Shown here piece by piece: positions 1 to 7,240 of a stretch of DNA of 9,393 bases. This stretch comes from an uncultured Collinsella sp. (GTDB lineage: Bacteria; Actinomycetota; Coriobacteriia; Coriobacteriales; Coriobacteriaceae): contig USGN01000039.1 of assembly GCA_900554255.1 (NCBI GenBank), forward strand, positions 1-9,393, in the 5' to 3' direction. A program made the translations under genes and the position numbers. Position 1 is the first letter of the stretch. Each line of letters begins with the position of its first letter. The notes beneath the pieces were generated by a model. The model saw only the letters and a program-made list of their open reading frames with translations, was not told where the DNA came from and did not search any database.

Positions 1-2865
1 GCCATTGTCGGCGCCGTTCTTTACGTGCTCGAGCGCACGGGCCACCCCGTGGTTTCGCGCCTGGGCAAGACGGGCGTGAGCCAAAATGTCATCGCCTATC
101 ACAAGGCCTCGGGCCCGCTTGCGTCTCCGCGCAACCGCCCGGTCGTCGTGGTGGCCCACTATGATTCCCCCCGCGCCGAGCTCCTTGCTCGCGAGCCCTA
201 CGCTCCGTATCGCGCGCTCATCGCCAAGCTCCTGCCTGTCGCCACGATCGCGCCCGCGGCTATCGCCATCCTGCGCATCCTGCCGCTTCCCGGCGTGCTC
301 AAGGTGCTGCTGTGGGTTGTCGCGATTCTGGCCTCCCTTGTGGCACTGGCCAACGCCGCCAATATCATTTCCAACCGTTTTGTGCTTCCCTACACGTCTG
401 GCGCGGTGTGCAACAAGTCCTCTGTTGCCGCCATGCTCGGTGTCATGTACAACGTTGCCCCCTATCAGGGCGAAAACGAGTTCCCCGACGACATTCCATT
501 CGATACCTATTTTGGCGAGCAGAAGCGTCGCGCCGAGGAAATGGCGCGCGCGGCGGCGGAGTATGCCGCGGCCCAGCAGCAAAACGACTACGGCAACACC
601 ATCGAGTACGAAGAGCCTACCTACGCCGAGGACGAGTTCGGTCAGCCGATTGCTCCCGACGCTCAAACCGAGCCCGAACAGGGCGAGGCTTTTGACGAGC
701 AGATTGAGGGCTTTGAGGGTGCGTCTGCCGACGAGACGCTGATTGGCGCCATCGTGCCCGAGGATCAGAATCAGGCTGTCCAGGCCGAAGAGTTCAATGA
801 CGAGGTTCCCGCTGCTGAGCCGGCGGAGGAGCCTGCCGCGGCCGAGCCCGAGCCCAAGCTCTATCGCAACGCCGCCGGCAACATTCGCTTTGGTTCGGAT
901 GCCATCCGTGCACTCGGAATGCTTCCCGAGTCCTGCACGCTCGATTACGAGGAGGGCGAGGAGCCGACGTTTGAGCCCGAGCCTGCGCCCGTTGTCACTG
1001 CGGATGATGAGTCTGCCGCGGTTACCGCTGCCGTTGCCGAGCCCGAGGCGGTGTCCGCGATCGATCCCGCGGCAGGACTGGACATTTTGGCTCCCGCCGC
1101 GCCGGCGCAAGACGTTGCGGACGAGTCTGACGACGATTACGTTGAACAGCCGAGGCGCGTGTCTTACGAGAGCGATACTGATTTCTCTGCCGAGATTCCC
1201 GCGGCAACGCCCCATGCCGATATTGCATCCGCGTTCTCTTCGATTGGCGCCAGCGCTTCCAGCTTCTTTAAGGGTGCGCTTGCAAAGGGCAGGAAATTTG
1301 TCGACGATTTCGAGGAGAAGCGCGCTGCCGCACGCGAGGCTGCCGAGCAGGAGGCTATCGCTCAGCAGCAGGCAGCCGAGGCGGCACGTGAGCGCGCGGC
1401 GCAAGAGTTCGAGCAGAACGAGGCTATGCAGTCCGGGCCCGTCGACGCTGCCGAAGCTACGACGTCCTTTGAGTCCCAGCAACCGACGTCAGCGGATGTT
1501 GTTGAGGCAACAACGTCTTTCGAGGCTCAGCAGCACGTCGATAGCACCATGTCGTTTGATGCCGCGCAGTTCGATTCCACGATAACGTTTGAAAAGCAAG
1601 GCACCGCAATTGCCGAGCCCCTTCCTGTTTCCGATGAGCAGGGCGACGCGGCAGACGATGACGAGCCCATTGATGCTGCCGAAATCCAAGATGCCGCCGA
1701 GGACGAGTCCGTCGAGGCCAACTCTGACGAAGAGCAATACGCGGCAGCCGATCAAGGTGATTCGACCGAGGTCGAGCAGGAGGAAGTGCCTGCGGTTTCC
1801 GAGACTCCCGAGACGGATGAGTCGAGGCCTTACTCCACGCAGATTTTCACCATGCCGACCCCGAGTGGTTCCGGTGCCACGGTTGCCAATGTCGCTCCCA
1901 CCCAGGACGAAACGGTCGATTCCCTTATGGCCCAGATTTCCTCCCAGGCATCGCCGCGTCCGCAGATGAATGTTCCCGATCCGTCGCTGCCGTCTATGAA
2001 GCAGGCAAACGTTGCGTCTCGCACGTCGCTGTTCGACCTTCCCGATCCCTCTGCCCAGGTCAACGACCCCTTTGCTACTGCCCAGGGTCCCGAACCCACA
2101 TCGGCACCCGTTGCGCCTTCTATGCCCGTTGCGTCGGGCGCGCAGCCGATCGAGACCATTTCGGCTCCCGCCCCGGCGGCACCCAAGTCTCGCAAACGCG
2201 GCCTGGGTGGCCTGTTCGGTCGTAAAAGGAAAAACGAGCAGGACAGCATGAGTGATTGGCTGGGCGTCGAAGACGATTACGATGCCAAGAAGTCCGGTCG
2301 CGGTATCGGTTCGTGGGATAACTTCGAGGACGATAACGATGGCTGGAAGGGCGGCGCTACGTCTTCCGATGGCGCTTCTTCCGAAGATATGCTCTCGGCT
2401 GTCGCCTCTATGGGCGATGATGAGCTGCTCGGTCACGATATCTGGTTTGTGGCAACGGGCGCCTCGGATTGTGATGGCGCCGGCATGAAGGCCTTCTTGG
2501 CTTCGCATCGCGATAAACTCCGCGGCGTATTCTTCATCAATCTTGAATCCGTCGGCGCCGGTAGGCTTTCGGTGGTGACGGTCGAGGGCGAACAGCAGCT
2601 GCTCAAGGGCGATCGCCGCATCATGAACCTGGTCAGCAAGGTGTGCAAGTCGTTCCATGTCGATTGTGGCGCGCTCGAGATGCCCTATGCCAAGACCGAT
2701 GCCTATGCCGCGCTCGAGGCGAGCCGCCGAGCCCTCACCATCGCCGGCGTGGACGGCACGCGTCTGGCTTGCGCTCGTACCGAGGACGACCTGCCCCACA
2801 ATGTCAACCCGACGAACATTGCCACGGTATCCGAGGTCGTGACCGAGGTTATCCGCCGTTCGTAG
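1..2865 (+). CDS. M28 peptidase-like membrane protein with long disordered insert (5' partial)
   Basis: The reading frame is open from base 1, so the gene starts upstream; 954 residues are visible. Residues 47-57 (nt 139-171) form a hydrophobic strand followed by HYDSPRAE, like the first metal-binding His-x-Asp strand of M28 zinc aminopeptidases. Two membrane helices follow at about residues 71-94 and 99-120. Residues 133-150 (TSGAVCNKSSVAAML) match the M28 GANDNASG helix, but Cys stands where the bridging Asp is expected. An acidic Ala/Glu/Pro-rich insert spans about residues 155-805, with a probable coiled coil (nt 1267-1431), TTSFE-like repeats and a basic patch (nt 2185-2244). The second M28 half begins near nt 2431: IWFVATGASDCDG, FINLESVGAG and DLPHNVNPTNI. 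The usual Glu-Glu pair is replaced by Ser-Asp. The fold assignment is fairly secure; peptidase activity is doubtful. It could be a structural or regulatory pseudoenzyme at the membrane. The next gene follows 21 nt later and is probably co-transcribed. Confidence 0.75.
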   Translation, partial: AIVGAVLYVLERTGHPVVSRLGKTGVSQNVIAYHKASGPLASPRNRPVVVVAHYDSPRAELLAREPYAPYRALIAKLLPVATIAPAAIAILRILPLPGVLKVLLWVVAILASLVALANAANIISNRFVLPYTSGAVCNKSSVAAMLGVMYNVAPYQGENEFPDDIPFDTYFGEQKRRAEEMARAAAEYAAAQQQNDYGNTIEYEEPTYAEDEFGQPIAPDAQTEPEQGEAFDEQIEGFEGASADETLIGAIVPEDQNQAVQAEEFNDEVPAAEPAEEPAAAEPEPKLYRNAAGNIRFGSDAIRALGMLPESCTLDYEEGEEPTFEPEPAPVVTADDESAAVTAAVAEPEAVSAIDPAAGLDILAPAAPAQDVADESDDDYVEQPRRVSYESDTDFSAEIPAATPHADIASAFSSIGASASSFFKGALAKGRKFVDDFEEKRAAAREAAEQEAIAQQQAAEAARERAAQEFEQNEAMQSGPVDAAEATTSFESQQPTSADVVEATTSFEAQQHVDSTMSFDAAQFDSTITFEKQGTAIAEPLPVSDEQGDAADDDEPIDAAEIQDAAEDESVEANSDEEQYAAADQGDSTEVEQEEVPAVSETPETDESRPYSTQIFTMPTPSGSGATVANVAPTQDETVDSLMAQISSQASPRPQMNVPDPSLPSMKQANVASRTSLFDLPDPSAQVNDPFATAQGPEPTSAPVAPSMPVASGAQPIETISAPAPAAPKSRKRGLGGLFGRKRKNEQDSMSDWLGVEDDYDAKKSGRGIGSWDNFEDDNDGWKGGATSSDGASSEDMLSAVASMGDDELLGHDIWFVATGASDCDGAGMKAFLASHRDKLRGVFFINLESVGAGRLSVVTVEGEQQLLKGDRRIMNLVSKVCKSFHVDCGALEMPYAKTDAYAALEASRRALTIAGVDGTRLACARTEDDLPHNVNPTNIATVSEVVTEVIRRS

Positions 2866-2886
2866 ACGGAGCTCTAAGGAGTCAAC

Positions 2887-3105
2887 GTGTTTTCGTATAT
2901 TAAGCGCCATTGGCCTGTCTACGTGATTTTGACCTTGATTGCCATTGCGTTAGGATTTGGGGCTGCCTACATCGTGGGTGCAAAGGGCTCGACCCCCGCC
3001 TCCGCAATCAGCGAAGAGGTGGAGCAAGAACAGAGTACGGGTGCCGATGGGATTCCTGAGTCCGAGCAGGCAATCGTTGATGGTGGATCTTCGTCTGCAG
3101 AGTAG
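2887..3105 (+). CDS. Small single-pass membrane protein, function unknown
   Basis: This is a 72-residue protein starting with GTG. The start is supported by TAAGGAG at 2875-2881, five bases upstream. The N-terminus is short and basic (MFSYIKRHW), followed by one strongly hydrophobic helix at about residues 10-31 (VYVILTLIAIALGFGAAYIV). The remainder is an acidic, Ser/Glu-rich tail of about 40 residues with no recognisable domain. By the positive-inside rule the tail would lie outside the cell. There is no lipobox and no Cys. The gene follows the M28-like gene by 21 nt and ends just before a hairpin terminator, so it is probably the last gene of that operon and may work with the upstream membrane protein; this link rests on position only. 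I do not recognise the family. Confidence 0.7.
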   Translation: MFSYIKRHWPVYVILTLIAIALGFGAAYIVGAKGSTPASAISEEVEQEQSTGADGIPESEQAIVDGGSSSAE

Positions 3106-3128
3106 ATACGGCGATTTACATGATTGAA

Positions 3129-3164
3129 AGCGGGCGAGCCAGGGGACTGGCTCCCCCGCTTTTT
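3129..3164. terminator. Intrinsic terminator shared by convergent genes
   Basis: AGCGGG-c-GAGCCA (3129-3141) pairs with TGGCTC-c-CCCGCT (3148-3160) around a six-base loop: 12 pairs with one C/C mismatch. A run of five T (3160-3164) follows on the plus strand, so it should end the 2887-3105 transcript. On the minus strand a short A run at 3127-3129 gives only three U, so it may also terminate the convergent adhesin gene, whose stop codon is at 3172-3174, but less strongly. Confidence 0.9.
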
Positions 3165-3171
3165 CATCGCG

Positions 3172-6100
3172 CTAGCGCTTCTTTGGGGTCGACCTAAGGC
3201 GAGCGAACCATAGGGCTGCGGCACCCGAGGTCAGGAGCGCGGTGATGCAAGCGGCGATGGGAACTGATCCTGTTGCCGGTAGGTCCTGCAGTAGGGTACA
3301 GCGTTGAATGACACGGTCCTCGTCATGTGACTCAAGTTTATCGCCGCCGCCGTTGCGGCAAAGATCGACGCGTGCGCTGTTGGTGAGTGCGGTTTGGGGC
3401 GTATAAGCCGACGTCGCCTGCATGTGCACGATTGCGCCCCGAGCGTCTGTGCCAAGGATTGCTTTGGCATCGTCAAGGTCGTCGTGCTCATCTTTGAGAT
3501 CATCGCGGGTCCAAGAATCCGCATCGCTTCGAGTCGTAAAGTCGGCGGCTACCGCACCGTATTCAATTCGAATGCCCGTTACGACGGTATTGGGTGTAAG
3601 GTCGAGCTCTTCCGCCTCGAGTGTGGTGGATTCCGTGGTCGAGACATCCGCCTTCCAGAGGCGCCAGCCGTCGTAATCGACGAGGCGACAGTCCTCACCA
3701 AGGCTCTCTTTTACTTCGTCGGACTCAAGCCAAGGATTTTCGTGTCCATCGTCAAGTGTCGCGTTCGCCGGTTCATCGACGTCTGTCGAGTCCAACGGCG
3801 TCGTGCGATACCACACGTTGCACAGACCGTTGAGGTCGCCGATGGCGACGGGGGTTTCGATTGAGACGAATCTCGCCGTATCGTCCTCGGCACACTCAAG
3901 ATCATCGGTAATTGTGAACTCATCAACCCAGGTAGTTGAATCGTTTCGAGCGTCGATGGTATAGGAGAAAAGCCCATCCGTATTGGTTTGCATCGCGGCA
4001 CGGTTTTTACCATCGCCGTTAGCCAACAGGCCCTTTTCGATAGGTTGGACAAGTTCCTGACGCTTGTCGACCTGCCCCTTGATCTCGATGGGCGCATCCC
4101 TCATCGCGACGGATTGGACTTCTCCCGTATCCTTTATTTCAAACGTTATCTCCTTGGCAAGGTCATAGGTCCGCGGAGACATCATTTCGCGCAACGAGTA
4201 GGTGCCGGGTGCAAGATGTTCGACGCGGTGTGGCTTGTCGGATGAGGTCCAGGAGTCTATTTCGGTTTTATCGGGACCATATAAGGTGAGCCGTGCGCCT
4301 TCTACTTCCTGCTCACCGCTTGCATCGACCTTGGAGATATCAACCTTGGTGTAATCGTCGGATACGTTAAGCCGTGCTTCTACAACGGGTGTTTTCTGGT
4401 CGGCATAAGTAAGGTCGACAATATGGGTTGTCTGATCGAGCAAGAAGCCTGCCGGCGCTTGAGTCTCGACAACCTCGTAGCGTGCGGTGCCAGATCCCAG
4501 TGGGAGGTTGTCCGCGCGTGCTTCTCCAGTTTCATCCGTCGTGACGGTAGCGACAGCCTCACCGTCGAGTGCGGCAATGCTACCGTCGGGGCGCACGATA
4601 TCACCCGAGGCACGGATCTCAAAGATGGCGCCCGCGAGGCTGCTGCCGTCTACGGCATCGGTTTTAACGATCCTGATATTTCCGGTCGCGGCGTGGTCAT
4701 AATACGAGGCGATTGCAACGGGCGTTAGGTTCATGTCGGCGGGTATGTTTACCTCGATTTCTTCGCCGACAAGATAGGGCTCTTTGGCCGAGGTTTCGCG
4801 TACATAATAGGTGCCCGGCACGAGCGATTCGGGCAGTGTGACGGTCCCGGTCGCGTCAGTCGTAAAGGTGTCCATTACGTTATGTGCTGGATACCAGCAA
4901 GTTTGTGAGACAGGTTCGTGATTGCTGTCGAGGAGTTGGAAGGTGAATCCGGCTAGGGGAACAGAAGCGCCTGTTTGGGCATCGCGTTTTACAATCTGGA
5001 GATGCGTCGACAGAGCGTGGTTGTCCACGATATATTGAAGCTCGGCGCCGTCGGAAATCTGATTTGCCCCGACGGTCCATTCCCCTGCACGTTTAAAACC
5101 CTCGGGGACGGTTTCCGGAACCTCGCGAACCGTGTAGCCGGCACGGTCGTATGGGACGGCTCCGTGGACACCGGCGGGTCGCTTGCCTGTGCCGAACCAT
5201 GCTTCGGGCTGATCTTCGGTGGAGGCAAAGCCATAGATGTTTGTGGTCAGTGTGCCAACAACCTGCTGAGAGCTGTTGCTGACAACCTCAAAGACAACAC
5301 CACCCGCCGGCTGCTCCAGGCCGGATTGGTCGCTATTGCCGTAATCCTTGAATTTGGAAATCTCAAGGTTAAACGCAATGGGGATATCGGAAACGCGAGA
5401 TTCGATCTCGACCACGCCTGAATCGCCGAGCTGGTCGGCTCCAACGGTATAGGTCCAGCTGTCGTTGGATGGCAGGTAGCCCTCGGGGGCTTTTGATTCG
5501 TAGATGGTAAAGGTTCCTAAGGGGACATCGGCGAGGGTGGCCCGACCGCTTTCGTCGGTCGTGAGGATTTGTGCCCATCCAGGGGTTGATTGCGACACAC
5601 ACGTGAACTCTGCTCCTGCGAGCGAAGATCCCACCTGGTGGCCGGCATTCGTCGCGGCATCGAGTTTTACGATACGCAGGTTGATGGTGCCGGGCTGTTC
5701 ATCAATGGCGACCCGCCCGCCGTCATTCCCCGTGGTAAAGGCAATACGATCGTGGCGGGGGACATAGCCGGCCGGCGCCTTCGTTTCAACTAGGTAGTAT
5801 GCCGTGTTGGGCAGAAGTGTTGCTTGCGCTCGACCGTTGCTGTCCATCTTGATGGTGCCGACACGCGCGCCGCTGGCGCTCTCAAAAATATCGAATGTTG
5901 CCCCGGTAAACTGATAGGTATTGTTTCCGCTGGTAATAACGGTGTTAGCAGACTGCTTTTGGAAGGAAACAGACACCGCCGGCAGTACATAGAGCATGTC
6001 TTGACGTTTGCTGCCGCCCGATACGGCCCCTAGATAGCGTCGCGCGCGGTGCGGAGCGGCTTTGATGCTTCCCGATTTTGCGCTGTCGTGGAGCCACCGC

Positions 6101-6603
6101 GCAGCCGCCACGACTTCATTGTCGGCGGTAAAGTGTCCGCTCTTGGTTTTACCCTGAGCGGTCGTGTAGGAGTAGGTGCCGTCGACATGGGTAGTGCCGT
6201 TGAGCATCCATACGGCAAGCTGGGTGGCGGCGCGGGCGCGATCGGGTGAAAGATGGTAACCGCCAAACGACGTGGTGGTGGGATATCCGTGACAAACGAT
6301 TGCCGCGAACTCGTCGTCGAGCCACACCCAGCCTTGATCAAAGTTGAGCCATGGGCCGCCCGGCTTGGTGGGGCCGGGGCGCTCCTGGTTCATGCAGTAG
6401 GCAATTGAGGCGTCTTGAGCTTCATACTTGCCGATGAAGAAGGGCCCACAATCATCGCTAATAGTGCGGAAGCCGAGCTGGTCGTAGCCATCGACGGCAA
6501 ATGCGGCTCCCGGTGCCAGGCAGCCGAAAAGCAGGAAGAGGAGCAGGAGCAGCGGACCTGTTGCGATTGCGCTGTGGACAGAGTGCGTGGGTGCGTTGGA
6601 CAT
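3172..6603 (-). CDS. LPXTG-anchored surface adhesin with thioester domain and CnaB/SpaA repeats
   Basis: This 1143-residue protein starts at ATG 6603-6601, with AAGGAG at 6614-6609 five bases upstream. Residues 1-36 are a signal peptide ending AFA. Residues about 39-206 resemble a thioester domain: Cys70 in AYCMNQ and Gln128 in TQLAVW fit the Cys-Gln pair that forms an internal thioester and binds host targets covalently in Gram-positive adhesins. About six CnaB/SpaA-like domains follow (near 211-305, 306-410, 411-532, 533-640, 641-750, 751-840). Each has an early Lys (216, 313, 417, 539, 647, 758) and a late Glu (for example ETKAPAGY, ESKAPEGY, ETQAPAGF) suited to isopeptide cross-links. Residues 841-1100 are a different beta-rich region. 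LPATG (1108-1112), a hydrophobic helix and the basic tail RSTPKKR form a sortase signal. The protein is therefore probably anchored to the wall as a long stalk with a reactive tip. No sortase gene or other pilin is in view. Architecture is confident; the ligand is unknown. Confidence 0.9.
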   Translation of the reverse strand: MSNAPTHSVHSAIATGPLLLLLFLLFGCLAPGAAFAVDGYDQLGFRTISDDCGPFFIGKYEAQDASIAYCMNQERPGPTKPGGPWLNFDQGWVWLDDEFAAIVCHGYPTTTSFGGYHLSPDRARAATQLAVWMLNGTTHVDGTYSYTTAQGKTKSGHFTADNEVVAAARWLHDSAKSGSIKAAPHRARRYLGAVSGGSKRQDMLYVLPAVSVSFQKQSANTVITSGNNTYQFTGATFDIFESASGARVGTIKMDSNGRAQATLLPNTAYYLVETKAPAGYVPRHDRIAFTTGNDGGRVAIDEQPGTINLRIVKLDAATNAGHQVGSSLAGAEFTCVSQSTPGWAQILTTDESGRATLADVPLGTFTIYESKAPEGYLPSNDSWTYTVGADQLGDSGVVEIESRVSDIPIAFNLEISKFKDYGNSDQSGLEQPAGGVVFEVVSNSSQQVVGTLTTNIYGFASTEDQPEAWFGTGKRPAGVHGAVPYDRAGYTVREVPETVPEGFKRAGEWTVGANQISDGAELQYIVDNHALSTHLQIVKRDAQTGASVPLAGFTFQLLDSNHEPVSQTCWYPAHNVMDTFTTDATGTVTLPESLVPGTYYVRETSAKEPYLVGEEIEVNIPADMNLTPVAIASYYDHAATGNIRIVKTDAVDGSSLAGAIFEIRASGDIVRPDGSIAALDGEAVATVTTDETGEARADNLPLGSGTARYEVVETQAPAGFLLDQTTHIVDLTYADQKTPVVEARLNVSDDYTKVDISKVDASGEQEVEGARLTLYGPDKTEIDSWTSSDKPHRVEHLAPGTYSLREMMSPRTYDLAKEITFEIKDTGEVQSVAMRDAPIEIKGQVDKRQELVQPIEKGLLANGDGKNRAAMQTNTDGLFSYTIDARNDSTTWVDEFTITDDLECAEDDTARFVSIETPVAIGDLNGLCNVWYRTTPLDSTDVDEPANATLDDGHENPWLESDEVKESLGEDCRLVDYDGWRLWKADVSTTESTTLEAEELDLTPNTVVTGIRIEYGAVAADFTTRSDADSWTRDDLKDEHDDLDDAKAILGTDARGAIVHMQATSAYTPQTALTNSARVDLCRNGGGDKLESHDEDRVIQRCTLLQDLPATGSVPIAACITALLTSGAAALWFARLRSTPKKR
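3268..3282 (-). other. Codons for the LPATG sortase motif
   Basis: Reading the minus strand, CTA CCG GCA ACA GGA encodes Leu-Pro-Ala-Thr-Gly at residues 1108-1112 of the adhesin. A hydrophobic stretch of about 20 residues and a final RSTPKKR follow, the usual order of a class A/B-type sortase sorting signal. Cleavage would be expected between Thr and Gly. Confidence 0.9.
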
Positions 6604-6623
6604 GGCTGCTCCTTATCCCTCGT

Positions 6624-6648
6624 GCGCCGCACGGGGAGGCCGCGGCGC
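6624..6648 (-). promoter_or_regulatory. GC-rich leader hairpin upstream of the adhesin RBS
   Basis: In the adhesin leader (minus strand) GCGCCGC at 6648-6642 can pair perfectly with GCGGCGC at 6630-6624 around an 11-base loop, ending about ten bases before the Shine-Dalgarno site at 6614-6609. A second, mutually exclusive hairpin (CGTGC/GCACG, 6621-6633) uses some of the same bases. Two exclusive structures next to an RBS could affect translation, but in GC-rich DNA this may be chance. Confidence 0.25.
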
Positions 6649-6857
6649 TTGGGATGAGGCTACCGCCATGGTTCATGCGGGTAAGTACCAGAAGCTGACC
6701 AAAAGCTTGCCCGATTTCTGATAAATCGAGCTCAAATACAACAATCAGATAAAAATGCAGGTAGAAGATGGTAAGAAAAGAAAGACAAAGGTCCTCATCT
6801 CCACAATTGGCGCGGTTTTCAAACGATTCTCCACAGCTAAAACAAGCATCGACACCC
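6649..6857. other. Intergenic stretch, no gene seen
   Basis: This is the AT-richer gap between the divergently oriented adhesin and tRNA genes. It should contain the adhesin promoter on the minus strand, but I found no convincing -35/-10 pair. Short inverted repeats such as CGATTT/AAATCG around 6712-6728 are visible and may be chance. No credible small reading frame with an RBS was found. Confidence 0.5.
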
Positions 6858-6887
6858 TTGTATCGAACAAGACAACCGCGTTATACT
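6858..6887 (+). promoter_or_regulatory. Probable promoter of the tRNA-Gly gene
   Basis: A good -10 hexamer, TATACT (6882-6887), lies 13 bases before the mature tRNA 5' end. A weak -35, TTGTAT (6858-6863), lies 18 bases further upstream. Transcription would start near 6894, giving a very short leader, as is usual for tRNA units. Confidence 0.55.
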
Positions 6888-6900
6888 AGCCAACACACAA

Positions 6901-6975
6901 GCGGGCATCGCCAAGTGGTAAGGCATCAGCTTCCCAAGCTGACACTCGCGGGTTCGAGTCCCGTTGCCCGCTCCA
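6901..6975 (+). tRNA. tRNA-Gly (anticodon CCC)
   Basis: A full cloverleaf can be drawn. The acceptor stem is GCGGGCA (6901-6907) with TGCCCGC (6965-6971), followed by discriminator T and an encoded CCA (6973-6975). The D arm is GCC/GGC. The anticodon stem is TCAGC/GCTGA around TTCCCAA, placing anticodon CCC at 6933-6935. The T arm is GCGGG-TTCGAGT-CCCGT (6948-6964). It decodes GGG glycine codons. The last 18 bases (6958-6975) are copied twice downstream, at 7149-7166 and 7279-7296. Confidence 0.95.
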
Positions 6976-6985
6976 TTCGAATTTC

Positions 6986-7018
6986 AGGCACGGTAACGTT
7001 TCGTTACCGTGCCTTTTT
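6986..7018 (+). terminator. Intrinsic terminator after tRNA-Gly
   Basis: AGGCACGGTAACG (6986-6998) pairs perfectly with CGTTACCGTGCCT (7002-7014) around a TTT loop and runs into five T (7014-7018). It lies ten bases after the tRNA CCA end, so the tRNA is probably a monocistronic unit. Confidence 0.95.
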
Positions 7019-7029
7019 CAATAAAGTGC

Positions 7030-7044
7030 CGGGACTCGAACCCG
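7030..7044 (-). repeat. Inverted copy of the tRNA T-arm
   Basis: CGGGACTCGAACCCG (7030-7044) is the exact reverse complement of the T-arm of the upstream tRNA-Gly (6949-6963). The two copies flank the terminator as a 15-bp inverted repeat. On the minus strand it reads as a T-arm, but no anticodon arm or pairing acceptor stem surrounds it, so it is at most a tRNA remnant. Confidence 0.6.
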
Positions 7045-7062
7045 ACAGGGTGCGAGCGTTAA

Positions 7063-7081
7063 ATAAACGCGAAGCGTTTAT
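7063..7081. repeat. Perfect 8-bp hairpin with GAA loop
   Basis: ATAAACGC (7063-7070) pairs with GCGTTTAT (7074-7081) around GAA. The core GC-GAA-GC is the same as in the hairpins of the repeat array that follows, although the stem sequence differs, so it may be a fourth, diverged member. Confidence 0.55.
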
Positions 7082-7110
7082 AGCGAGCAGGCAAGGTCGC
7101 CGATAGGCGG

Positions 7111-7166
7111 CCGCAGCCGGTGCGGATTTGCGAAGCAAATACGCGGACGTCCCGTTGCCCGCTCCA
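7111..7166 (+). repeat. Hairpin plus tRNA-Gly 3'-end repeat, copy 1
   Basis: The 56-bp unit begins CCGCAGCCGGTGCG and continues with a hairpin, ATTTGC-GAA-GCAAAT (7126-7140). It ends with GTCCCGTTGCCCGCTCCA (7149-7166), identical to the last 18 bases of the tRNA including CCA. Weaker similarity to copy 2 extends about 25 bp further. The unit starts exactly 130 bp before copy 2. Reading frames through it on both strands have no RBS or domain and look spurious. Confidence 0.85.
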
Positions 7167-7240
7167 CCGAGCGCGGGAGAACTCGGGACGGCCAATTCAA
7201 CAAAGTTTTCCCCATCGTCTCCGTGAATCCGAGGAGATCG

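Noticed and set aside
1489..2910. 473-codon open frame on the minus strand inside the M28-like gene
   Set aside because: It lies antisense to a frame with clear domain similarity, has no RBS or domain, and its Arg/Gly-rich low-complexity product is typical of a shadow in GC-rich DNA.
6517..6530. Lipobox in the adhesin signal peptide (LFGC)
   Set aside because: Phe at -2 is atypical, a good AFA cleavage site lies downstream, and the C-terminal LPATG signal already anchors the protein.
7020..7060. Second tRNA gene on the minus strand
   Set aside because: Only the 15-base T-arm is present; no anticodon arm and no complementary acceptor strands were found.
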